Origin: Drechmeria coniospora
Taxonomy: Eukaryota; Ascomycota; Sordariomycetes; Hypocreales; Ophiocordycipitaceae
Direction: 5' to 3'
Length of the DNA stretch: 64,000 bases
Assembly (NCBI RefSeq): GCF_001625195.1
Contig: NC_054389.1
Span: forward strand, 6,258,520 to 6,322,519
Positions 32,775 to 43,118 of this stretch are shown in pieces. The position numbers and the translations under genes were made by a program. The notes below the pieces were generated by a model that was given only the letters and a program-made list of their open reading frames with translations, ran no database searches and had not been told where the DNA came from. Within the stretch, counting starts at the first letter, position 1, and every line of letters begins with the position of its first letter.

Positions 32775-33410
32775 GGGTACGGAGTACAAGGATGATAATT
32801 TGGCGCTACCGAGACTCCGCAGCACAGTCAGTAATCAATGCAGTACTCCGTATATTACTAGTAAGTACAACTAGGGGTCAAGTGTACTGTACTTAAGTAT
32901 TGTAAGTCGACAAGATGCACTCCGTATACGGAGTAATACTTTGTGCTGTAAGTACTTACATGCAAGTACTCCGTACTCCGGGCTTGTCTGGGACTGCAGC
33001 CTACAGAACGGAGTTCATTGCAGGCAGAGACACACAAGCTAGTACAGTACAGCACACGCAACACAGTGTACGCGCCGACTTCAGCCTGCGCACGCATCAC
33101 TATGTGGCGCGCATGTACAAGAATGCACGGCATGTACACCGCTTCGGTGCCCAACTAATGCACCGGGACCAACCAACATACTTACGTCTACGTAGGAGGC
33201 ACGAATGTGAGCAAATGCTTCTTGTTTCAGCCTCTCCGCTCCGCTGTATCTGTCGGTGTAGGTGGATAGTGGCCGCCACGTGGATCAGGGACGCTTTAAC
33301 ATGGCACTCGAAACACTGTACCGTACCGAGTACGAAGTACCGTACGGAGTACGGAGCACATACTCCGTATCTGGATCGCACTCGTATACAAGCACGCGTA
33401 GTAAGTAATA
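32775..33410. repeat. GTAC/TACGGAG repeat block, patchy
   Basis: Patches at 32775-32985, near 33040 and at 33310-33410. Examples are GGGTACGGAGTACAAGG, ACTCCGTATACGGAGTAATA (a near-perfect palindrome at about 32921), CAAGTACTCCGTACTCC and AGTACCGTACGGAGTACGGA. Plain sequence fills the gaps. Confidence 0.75.
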
Positions 33411-33689
33411 CATGCCCTGCATACCAATGCGAACACACATAGCCAGCCGTGAGCGATGCTTCAATGGCACAGTCGTGGTGGCGGACCCGTACGTACGGTT
33501 TGCAATGTTGCTGGTCATGATTTGGTTCCTCGCAGATCGCCCCAACCCCTACCTACCCCCATCCAATATTTGAGTTTGACTCGTAAAGTCTCGACGGCGA
33601 GGTTGGTGCAAATCACCCCTACCGATGAAGCCGCAGCAAAAGTGACGAGTCACCCTGCTTCCATGTGTCCTCCGCACCCGAACAGTACA

Positions 33690-33820
33690 GTAGTCAGCAA
33701 TAATACGGAGTACCTGCACACGAGTCTCCTCCATGTATTATTTTTAATACAGTAAGCCCCCACCTCCGAATACAGGGTACAGTATGGGTACATGTATTAA
33801 AGGATAAATTGTACGGAGTA
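33690..33820. repeat. Small GTAC/TACGGAG repeat patch
   Basis: Contains ATACGGAGTACCTGCAC, ACAGGGTACAGTATGGGTAC and TGTACGGAGTACG, about 130 bp in all. Confidence 0.6.
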
Positions 33821-34710
33821 CGATTCGTCATGATCGATAATAGCGACAGCTGTGTGGTGTGCGACCATTCTGGTTGCGGTGATGCTCGGCTCAGGCATCA
33901 TGCCCCCGCAGCCTTCGCTCGGCGATGCTGATGGAGAATGCTCAAGACAAAGACCTTGAAAAAAAACAGGCATCAGGCGTACTTGCCACGAACACTAGAC
34001 CTTTCTACTTACACTTCTGTCGCGACGTTATCGATCACTCTCGCACATGGGCCCAATCTGGCGTGCTCTTCATCATTGGCTTTCCTGCCTTCCCTTGTTT
34101 CGCCGTCCACGTCCAGGTAGTTCATCAATAGGTACTTCTGCGCACCCTTCCTTTGCGATCGGCGTACTGCCGCCGTCAGGGCGCCACTCGTGGCGCGGCA
34201 AGTCGATACTGCACCGCAGGCTGGAGCACGGCAGCTACGGGCAGGAGAACAACGCCTTCGATACTCCGTACTAGCAGTACGGTTCCTACAGAAAGGTGCT
34301 TCTCGCGTCATGGAAGTAGCAGGCAGCTCAAGAGGGTGAGGTGTTGTAGCCCGCAGTCCCAACCACGCACGCGACACCCCGGGTGGTGGCGGGCGGGATC
34401 GGGTTACTGATCTTTGAATGCCAGCGTACCGTTGCAAGTGCACAGCTACTGCACTGTATGCCTGCAAAACGCGCCCCGAAAGGGCCGCGGTGTACCCAAA
34501 GAGGAAAAGATTGGCCATGGCCAAGACTAAGCTTGCCGATCAACAGGCAGGGTACTTTCCCGTTGCAAGTACGCACTGCCGATTTTGTAGTTGCGGTCGT
34601 GACAGAAAATATACGGTGTCTGATGGCGTCTTCAAGCACGAGCTGCTATTCTGATTGCAATCAATACCAACTGCAAGGCATCAACCTCCACTGGCAAGTG
34701 CACGAAACAC

Positions 34711-34740
34711 TGACAAACACTGGCAAACACTGGCAAACAC
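34711..34740. repeat. 10-bp tandem repeat TGGCAAACAC
   Basis: Three consecutive 10-bp units (TGACAAACAC, TGGCAAACAC, TGGCAAACAC), with a weaker partial unit before them. It is short and intergenic. Confidence 0.8.
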
Positions 34741-34989
34741 TGATGCACTGTGTATACCTTGTGTTTACCAACCGTACCTGTAGATGCAGAGATGCAGATA
34801 GTTGTTGTGTGCAAGTAAAGTCGGTCTGGCTGGATGACCAACTGGCCATTTGGGCAGTCTATCCAATGGCACCTCGCGCATGCCCAGCCCGTCTGGCAAA
34901 CGGAGGCCCCACGTCGGGGGAGGGGGGGGGGGTGAAGGGGGTTCAATGAAGTGCTTGGCGGCGCCCGAATGCGAGTGCGCGAGTTGGAG

Positions 34990-35150
34990 AGCATGAGTAC
35001 CTAATAACTATTATCTACAGTAGGTAACACGGAGCACCAGTATGTGCAATGTACTTGTAGGTGTGCAACTGCCAGTGCTTGCACCAACTCTAACAGCACT
35101 CGTACTGCAGGTACCAAGTACAAAGTGCACACTCGCGCAACATGTACAGG
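34990..35150. repeat. GTAC repeat patch
   Basis: Short patch with ATGTACTTGTAGGTG, GCAGGTACCAAGTACAAAG and AACATGTACAGGC. It is weaker than the main blocks and lacks tandem TACGGAG units. Confidence 0.45.
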
Positions 35151-35544
35151 CAGGCACACACACTCACCCGACCCGTGGCCAACCGTCGGCCATTGTCTTC
35201 TCCACATTCACCAACGGCCCGGCATGCGGCACCGGCCCCCAAGCCGCTTGGAATGCTGTTCCGAGTCGGACGGTGCTCTGCCTGCCATTGCGAAGTCATG
35301 ACGTGCACGAATGACAAGCTGTCGCCAGCGTTGGACATATCATTCGCAGCACACGTTACCGCGGTACCTAGCTATTTTGTGCCGACGATACTCTTCGCCG
35401 GGGCAAACCGATGCTCCGGCTCCTCGCCGTTAGACTGTCGGCACCCAAGTCTTAAACCTTGATCAATCCACAATTCGGTTCGTCTGCGCTAAACCCGTAG
35501 CCACTGAACTGGACTGGATTGGACGGCTACCTCAACCAGGAAAT

Positions 35545-35840
35545 GACCTGTAAGTACTTACGGTGTGCTCCGTCCTGCTAGGGCGAATCCTACAATTAAT
35601 ATACTGTACAGCAGCTAGTTGCATGAAAGCATCCATCTGTACTCCGTATAGTAGGTGTAACAATCACTCCATACTTGCACGTACTAGCACTCCAAACCTT
35701 TATGCACTGTACATGTACGTGCATGGTACTCCGACTTGCAAGTACTGGCATCCTAGTTTACCTACCTACCACTACTCTGTAGGGCAATACGAAAGATATT
35801 CTCGGGCAGCCTTGGTAGGTACCCAAGTACCAAGGTAGTG
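35545..35840. repeat. GTAC/ACTCCGTA repeat patch
   Basis: Contains TGTAAGTACTTACGGTG, TGTACTCCGTATAGTAGG, ACTGTACATGTACGTGC and GGTACCCAAGTACCAAGG. It stops about 450 bp before the ArfGAP start codon. Confidence 0.65.
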
Positions 35841-36285
35841 CTGGCCTTCAAGGTGTTGCAGAGTCGCTAGGTTAGAAGGCCGGCACCTAACGAGCCAGCG
35901 AGCCAGCGAGCCAGCCTCTACCAACCCCACTGTGGCTTCTCCCACCGCTCGGCCAGTCTTCCAGAAGGAGAGTTCTCCTTTCCAGCACCGGCTCCTGGCT
36001 CTGACACCGTCCTTTCGCACCGTCCTCATCTCCCCTTCCCTCCTCGCCGGCCGCTATCCCGCCGCCGTAATTTCTTTCCTTGGACCTGACCTGACCAGTC
36101 TCTCACTTGCTGCTACACCACCCTCCTTGGTCCTCATGATGATCCTTGCCGCATCCTGAACCCCTCCGTCCTGAACCCTCCCGGTCTGTCGCTGCGAAAC
36201 CACAACCGCTCAACGCCGCGCAACCTAGGCCACTCGTCGCCGACGCACGTCCCGCCGTCACGCGCCACGAGCGCACGCCGGCATC

Positions 36286-38204
36286 ATGTCTGGAGCGCCG
36301 AGCAAGCGCCAGCAGGCGCGCAACGAAAAGCAGCTTCAGGAGCTTGTGCACGACGTTGCCGGCAATAACCAATGCGCCGACTGCCACGCCCGGAATCCAG
36401 GTTCGTTCCCATGGCCGGCGAAACCGAGCGTGGATGGAGAAGCGGACTGACCAAGGTGCCTCTCTTACAGCCTGGGCCTCCTGGAGCGTATGTCTTGACG
36501 ATTCCCACCCTCCTCCCCACCTTGACCGTCCTCGACCGTCCTTGACCGTCCTCGACCGACCTTGGCCAACCTTGGCCGCCCTACATCATGCCTCGCCCTC
36601 ATCATGCTGACTCGGCCACCACCAGCTCGGCGTTTTTCTCTGCATGCGATGCGCCACCATTCACCGAAAGCTCGGCACCCATATTTCCAAAGTCAAGTCG
36701 CTGAGCATGGACAGCTGGTCCAACGAGCAAGTTGATGTGAGCAGCGCCCAGTCTAGCCGCTCCGAGCCGTCCCCTTCTGCCCCCCCCCCCCCCCCCCCCC
36801 CCCCCCGGAGGCTAATCGGTCCGGTCGCAGAACATGCGAAAGGTCGGAAACATTGTATCGAACCAACTTTATAATTCCGAAAACAAGACCCCCCCGATAC
36901 CCATCGATGCTGATGAAGCCGACGCCGCCATGGAGAGATTCATACGCAGCAAGTACATCAATGACGTTGCCGGCCAACAGAGCAGGCCGCGAGGCCCAAC
37001 TTCGGACGAGGGTATACCGCCGCCGTTGCCACCCAAAAATTCGTCGTCGAGGTTTGGATTCAGGTCAGCCTCGTCCATATTTCCCCTCTCCTCCCGAGCG
37101 AAAAAGGAAGCCAAGATGGCCAATATGATGGCGGCCGAGCACGCACACGCCAGCGCACCATCGAAGAAGCCGTTTGGCGTCACCGCCGACAACGACCTGT
37201 CCAATGATCATGGCGAAAATTTAGTCAAACTACGAGACATGGGCTTCGTCGACAACAATCGCAACGACACCGTGCTCAAGGCCGTCGGGGGGAACTTGGA
37301 CAGAGCCGTCGAGGCTCTCGTTCGCCTGGGTGAAGGTGGCAGCCGCTCGCCCACAACGCCAACGGTGCCTTTGCGAGAGAAAACGCTGCGAACATCGAGA
37401 TCGCTGACGCCCATGAGCTCTCCGTTGAACGGGCTGGCCGTCGGTCTGACAGTCCCCCAAAGATCAGGCCCGGAGCGGCCTACAACCGCGTCGACGTCGA
37501 CGTCGACGAATCCGTTTGATATGATGACCATGGCCCAACCTCAAACGGCGCAGTCGACGGGTACGCTGAAGAACAAGAATCCGTATGGGAGCTCGGTCAT
37601 GGCAACAAACCCCTTTGGCCAACCGTCGCCGCCTGTCGACGTCGTCGGTCTGTCATTCCAGGGACTCACCATCGCCCAACCGCAGCAGACTCTATTTCCC
37701 CACCGCACAGGGGATAACGGCGCCCAGCAGCAAGTGGCCTACCAGCAGCAGCACATGCTGCCGCTTGCCTCGACGATCCCCGCCCAAGTTCAGCACCTGT
37801 CTTTCCAAGGCAGCATGACGTACCCGCAGCCGTTGCCGCCGACGAATCAACCAGCGCAGATGGGACAAAACCCCTTTTTCTCCCAGCCGTCGAGTCCAAA
37901 CCAGCAGCAGATACAAGCGATGGCGCAAAGCCTACCTGCCGGCGCCGTTCCTGCTCAAGGAGCGTATGCGGGAAACCCCTTTGTGCGATCGCCGACCCGC
38001 ATAGGGTCGCCATTCCTCGTTCAGATTCCCGAACAGGGTCAAACGACCTTCCTCACCACCTCACCTCAACCTCTCCCGACAAACTCGAACCCCTTCTTTG
38101 CCAACACGGCGCAGTTTGCGCCTCATCAGCAGCTGGGCCAGCCTGCATTGGCTCAGCAGCAGCAGCTGGCACTTCAGCAGCTGCAAGGCCAGCCTGCCCT
38201 GGTT

Positions 38205-38238
<34 letters not shown>

Positions 38239-38642
38239 TTGTCCCACAGCCAGGCTTTGGCCAGCCATCATACGGCGAGAGCCAAGTTCAGTACCAACCG
38301 CAGCGGCAGGACAAAGCGTCCATAATGGCCTTGTACAACCAGCCGACTCGGCCTGTTCCGCAGCCAACAAGGTCTGAGCCGATCTTGAAGAACCAACAGA
38401 TGTACGCGCAGCCGGCCCCATCCGTCCCCTCGAGCATGCAGGACCCCCGACTCCCCCCCCAACCAGCGGTGGGGAGCACAAACCCCTTCGCCATGACGGG
38501 ACCGACCTCCGGCCCACGGGACCCCTTTACACCGAGTCGGCACATGAGCCGGGAGAGCATGAACCTCGGCATGGACATGGCCTGGGCCAACGGTAGACAC
38601 AGCCCGGATGCGTTTGCAAGTCTCAGCGCGAGGCATGCATGA
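36286..38642 (+). CDS. ArfGAP with UBA domain, Gts1 type
   Basis: Four exons, 36286-36400, 36471-36487, 36626-36736 and 36831-38642, encode 684 residues; exon 2 is only 17 nt. The ArfGAP zinc finger spans three introns: CADC at 30-33, 16 residues, then CMRC, followed by TIHRKLGTHISKVKSLSMD with the catalytic arginine. It speeds GTP hydrolysis on Arf in vesicle traffic. A proline motif PPPLPPK follows, then a UBA domain (about 209-249, LRDMGFVDNNRNDTVLKAVG). The rest is Gln/Pro-rich, with 11 consecutive Gln (CAG repeat, 38205-38237) and six NPF motifs, which bind EH domains of endocytic proteins. ArfGAP, UBA and polyQ in this order match yeast Gts1. Intron 2 holds about 20-bp tandem units (36520-36575) and intron 3 a 27-bp C run. 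Confidence 0.94.
36780..36806 (+). repeat. 27-bp poly-C run in ArfGAP intron 3
   Basis: Twenty-seven consecutive C bases lie 24 bp before the AG acceptor of intron 3, in the position of a polypyrimidine tract. Run length may be affected by sequencing error. Confidence 0.85.
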
Positions 38643-39332
38643 AGGGAGACCGACTTGATAGGCCCGGATGGGAGAGAAGAGAATATTAGCATTAGCCCGA
38701 CAAGGGCAATTTGTGTATAAGCGTGGCGGGCGAATATGTATGATACTCAGGCTAGATTACGAAGCTGCGCGACTGTCCCTCGAGTGGGCAACGTCAGGCA
38801 TGACGCTTTAGATCCCGTCTTCGAGAGATTCAACATGTCGTGTCTCCTCGTTCGACGGCGAATGTGAAATATGGAAAGGGGGGTTCGGGATAATGCCGAT
38901 GAAGCTATTGGAGGACGCATCGGCCATGTATCTACGAACCACATGTCTACTATCTACCTGGGCATGGCACTTGGAAGACGTTTGCTCACTCTTGTCCACT
39001 ACGACGCTGTGAGCGACCAAGTCGGAAGCATGCGCTGGTGGCGAGGAGCCGCTGCTTATCGATAAGCGTTTTGCCGCATGCACCACTCTGCGCATACCTC
39101 CACGCTCAGGAGTGACATTGGACCTGGTTTCTCCAGATTCTCCATTGCAGAACAACCAAGTCACAGTTGGTTGTCGTCTTGCCCCCCCCCGAAACCCCCT
39201 TTTTTGGCTTCCATTGATTTGGCTTCACGAGAAGACGGAGTGCTCCGGAAACTCTTGCCAATCTTCCGGGGTCGTCCTCACGACACCTATAAGTTCCGCC
39301 GACTCGCTCTACGAAAACGGCTGCGGCCCAGC
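38643..39332. other. Intergenic between ArfGAP and TFIIIC-subunit genes
   Basis: 690 bp in a head-to-tail arrangement hold the ArfGAP 3' UTR and the promoter of the next gene. No GTAC words cluster here. A 10-bp C run occurs at about 39181. Confidence 0.55.
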
Positions 39333-40640
39333 ATGTCGTCCACACCCGTCTTCACTCCAGACGAGCCAGGAGCTCTAGGCCTTGACGAAATTCTCAATCA
39401 AGTAGCGCAAGATGACGAAGACGAGTGGGAGTACGAGTATTCCACAACGGAGACAGAGGTCTGGACACACACGGAAGCTTCCTTTCCTCCGATAGCTTGC
39501 GCTGACAATGCTTAGACATACTATCTGACGGTTGAGCTTTCGTACACCGAGTTCAAGGAGCAGTCCAAAAAGATGCCCCATCACAGCCGTGGAGGCTACT
39601 ACAAAAACTGGTTGGATCAGACACCGGCAGGGCCGAGCAAAAAAGTCACACGAGGCAAAGCGGGCAACGACGGCGACGGCAGCGACGACGAAAACGAAGC
39701 CGAGCCTGATGCCGGAGCGGATGGCGACGACGACGAAGACGAAGAAGATGACGACAATGAGGACGCCGGGCCGCCCCTCGACCCGGGACTTCAAGCGGCA
39801 TCCAAGGGCTTGGAGGATGGAGAGAAGGCCGCGGACAAGCAGGCCACTCCCCGTCGGGCGGGAGACAACGACGACGGCGAAGTCGACGGCGGCGAGGAGG
39901 GAGAATCTTTCGATGAGATTCAAGTTCTGGAGCTGCACTCCCACAGACCCGTCATCTCCTACCGAGGTCGCGTCTTTGAGGGACAGTGGGCCGAGGTGAT
40001 TGGAACTGAAGCCATCTTGACGAAGCACAAGGAGCAAAACCCGCTGCCGGCACTTCGAAATCTGAAGGAAGGCGTTGATTTTTTGGCGGCGAGCTCCGCA
40101 CGGATCATGACGACGGAGAAGGTACCCAAGCCGCGAGCCCCCGAACAAGACTCGCTGGCGGCCATTCGCGAGGAGTGGAACATCAGGATCCCGCCGGGCA
40201 AGGACAGGACGGGCGAAAGAGCGCAGCAGATTCGCTTCCTGGAGAATCTGATTGCGCTCAAGATGAAGAGGGAAGACATGGATCAGGTGACAGTGTATGC
40301 TACGGATGGTGACGGCAAAGATTGGGACGACAAGCAGGGGCCCGATTTCAAGCCTCGAATCCGGAGAAAAGCGGCGGCGCGCGATGACAGCACGCAGAGT
40401 GCGAGCGCAGCGAGAGCACGAGGACAATCGTCCGGTTCGGACCGTCACAGGGCCCGATCACGTCGACAGGCGCGAGGGGGCCGAGGCGCCTCTGCTGCCG
40501 GTATGGGCAGTACAAGTGCGCTGTCGACGCCGACACCAAGCCGATGGGACGACCTGCCACAACCAAGCGAGGGACTCGAAGGCGAAGAGGACGACGACGA
40601 CGAGGGGGGCGAAGATGCATCCATGACGGGCAACGATTGA
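39333..40640 (+). CDS. TFIIIC triple-barrel subunit (tau55/Sfc7-like)
   Basis: Two exons, 39333-39458 and 39516-40640, with a 57-nt intron (GTCTGG donor, CTTAG acceptor), encode 416 residues. The N-terminal segment EDEWEYEYSTTETE, then TYYLTVELS across the splice, is the first strand of the TFIIIC_sub6 triple-barrel fold. After an acidic Asp/Glu/Gly-rich insertion (residues about 80-170) it resumes with EIQVLELHSHRPVISYRGRV and FEGQWAEVIGTEAILT. This domain holds tau55 in the TFIIIC complex, which recruits RNA polymerase III to tRNA and 5S genes. The C-terminal 120 residues are Arg/Ser-rich and acidic, probably disordered. The donor GTCTGG is weaker than the window's usual GTRNGT, but frame and homology require it. 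Confidence 0.88.
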
Positions 40641-41479
40641 TGCGACGGGGCAATCATCAACAAGATGAGTCGGCGGACGGCTCATGTGAAAAATACGCAT
40701 CCCAGCAGCCTGGCTCCGGCACTTTCGCAAGAGCGACAAGGGAATAATCAACGAAGGGGCGCGTCAGGGGTGCGGTCGCAATTCGCCGTCGTGCTCGCGC
40801 TTGCAGCAAGCTTGCAGGCCAGCGAGTTGACGCAGCGCAGATGACCGGTTTCAACCGGGTTCAACCAATAGCCACAAAGGCAACCAGCGGCGAGGGCGAA
40901 TTAGAAAGAGCGGATGGGACGTGGGCCGAGTGAGCTGGCTTTCGTGGTCTGGTGATGGGCCTTGGGCAGCGGTGCGTCTTGTGAGGACGAGCCCGCCTGC
41001 CGCCGACGCAAGGATGTCGACTCTTACAGGGCGGTGGTCGAGCCGGGCCTCCATCAATATATCAAGCGTCCTGCTGACCAGCGCGCGACGCGCCATTCAA
41101 TCTGTTGCAGGGACGTTGGACTAACTACCGACGGTCCCTGCCCTCGGCCAACGCGTTGCGTGTGGTGCGATGGGGACAGACTATTTGCAGGAGACATATT
41201 CGAGACGAAAGCCTGCGGAACGCTGATCATCTACCACCCATGAGCTTGTTCTATTGCTAGAGGCCACTGAGTGAGCATCCCCACTGAGGAGCCGTGCAGC
41301 GGGATGACGATGGCCGCGAAAGGGCCAGCACATGCGGTGCACACAAGGTGCCTGGCGCTTGGGGACCACAGGGTGGTGGGCCCAGGTAGCGGCACACCCT
41401 ATGGAGATCATGTCCTAGTGGCGATGCGAATGACAGGCCGCAGCAGCCAAGCCCCGTAGCCGCAGGTTTTAGCGGAGTG

Positions 41480-41890
41480 ACAGTACAGTATGGAGTGCTA
41501 CTTGTACAAGTAGATTTGTATTTACATGTTCTCGCATGTACTGAGTACACCTACGCATGATCATATACGCTACTCTCTACGGAGTTTTGTACGAGATATT
41601 ACACACGACGAGGAATCCTGTGGGCAGGTGTGCATACTCATATGCATAAAGGCACATTCGAATCTATACGATGTAAGAATACATTTTGCTTTCGCTGCTG
41701 CTCCTGTGCGTAATGCGAGCCATGCGATTATCATTCATCACATTGTACTGTAGGTGTACTACTACACGGAGTAGAGGCTGGCCATCTGTGGTCCGCACTG
41801 TTCGCCGAAACAGTCGCTGGAGGCACCTAGGTACCTAGTACCGTTGGCGATGCGCGGGAACGTCGGATACATGGACCGTACGATCAGTAC
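41480..41890. repeat. GTAC/TACGGAG repeat patches
   Basis: Patches at 41480-41600 and 41745-41890 include GACAGTACAGTATGGAGT, CATGTACTGAGTACACC, TACACGGAGTAGAGG and AGGTACCTAGTACCG. Separated by 145 bp of unrelated sequence. Confidence 0.6.
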
Positions 41891-42119
41891 CTAATTCAGC
41901 ATCTAGTCGCATTAATAATTCCTCAGCGCAGTCAGACAAGGAGGCGATTTCGGCCATCAGCACTACGTAGGAGCTCCTCTGTAGCCATTGAGGCACCTCG
42001 AGGCACGTCCAGGCCCCACCCTCAGTCGCCGACCGCAGCGCGTCCATGCCAAAGGCGGGTTCCAGTCCCCATGTGGTGTGCGAGTGGTGTGGTATGACGC
42101 ACGAGTTACAGCCGCCCAA

Positions 42120-42470
42120 GCCAAGTACATACTCTACTTGTGCGAGTGCTTGTGCATGTACTGGGGCTGTAAGTACTCTACATGCACTTGCGCCACAATA
42201 AAGAGTACACCTCGCTCTAAAAGGTACGAACTAGAATATTAATTACAGCACCTATAGTATACAAGCAAACACGCGTACATGTACTCAGTCCTCCGTTGGC
42301 ACTCTGTTCTCCGTACTAAGGTACTCACGTATTAATTACTACCTAGTAGAGTACTTGCCTAAAAGTGCAGTGCAGGAACAACCTGTGGAACAACCTGTCA
42401 GAGCAAGGAGCCCATGTACTTAGGTGCTCAGTTACATGTACATGTGCGTGCAGCCGGTACCTAACATCCA
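42120..42470. repeat. GTAC repeat block
   Basis: Contains AAGTACATACTCTACTTG, GTACATGTACTCAGTCCTCC, TTCTCCGTACTAAGGTACTC and GTTACATGTACATGTGC. It ends about 650 bp before the Vps62-family start codon. Confidence 0.65.
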
Positions 42471-43118
42471 CCCGCATTCGCATAGAAACCGCACGTACTC
42501 TGCTAGCAGGCCCAGTATCACTGCGGGAGGTGCCGCTAACAGCCAAGCGATCATGCATCCACCACCCTTCCAACGGAGCAACCTCGATTCGCTTCCCTTC
42601 CACTTGTCGTCAGTCTCACCATCTCGGGGCATCGTCTTCGACACCACTTATTCCGTTACTCGCCGTTGACATGCCGCCAGAGGCATCGTGATCGGATTCC
42701 GCCCTGCTTGGAGATGCGTACCGCTCTAGATTGCCTTGGTTTCGCACGTCCCTCCCTTCTCTGCCAGCCGCCATCTTGCATTCCCGCTCCATCCGACCGC
42801 TAGATCTCTACTCCTCCACCGCCTCCAAACCCCGACTCTCACCCTCCTCCACTCAATCCTCAGAGGGCGGAGACGTCTCCGATATCACCCCCGCGAGGGC
42901 ACCACGTCGTCCGTCCTTTTGCTCACAACTTCTTCCCTGTTCATATCTTCTTCCCCGCCTTCCTTTGGCCCGCATCCGTCGACTGCCGCAACCTCTGAGG
43001 TGCGTCCGAGCACAGGCGGCCAGCCAGCCAGCCGGTCAGCTTCGCCGTCCCCCCTACTTCGCTACCCCCGACGCCGCCAGGGACGAGCCACGGTCCGTCC
43101 CCCCCCCGGAACGAGGTC

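Larger units (their letters stand above)
33821..36285. other. Intergenic 2.5 kb upstream of the ArfGAP gene
   Basis: No gene is seen. It holds a 10-bp tandem repeat at 34711-34740, a G run near 34921-34932, repeat patches at 34990-35150 and 35545-35840, and an 8-bp tandem (GAGCCAGC, three copies, about 35892-35915). From about 35930 the plus strand is CT-rich, typical of a fungal 5' leader ahead of the ArfGAP start at 36286. Confidence 0.45.
40641..43118. other. Intergenic 2.5 kb upstream of the Vps62-family gene
   Basis: GTAC repeat blocks lie at 41480-41890 and 42120-42470; the rest is plain. A 94-codon minus ORF (41835-42119) is not convincing. From about 42730 the plus strand is strongly CT-rich, a likely 5' leader of the Vps62-family gene, and includes a long overlapping upstream frame that starts at 42731. 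Confidence 0.45.

Noticed and set aside
34009..34524. 171-codon minus-strand ORF
   Set aside because: Arg/Ser/Thr-rich, no domain, overlapped by several equal-sized ORFs on the other strand.
41835..42119. 94-codon minus-strand ORF that might be a gene fragment
   Set aside because: It looks protein-like in part, but no family can be named and no second exon was found beside the repeat blocks.
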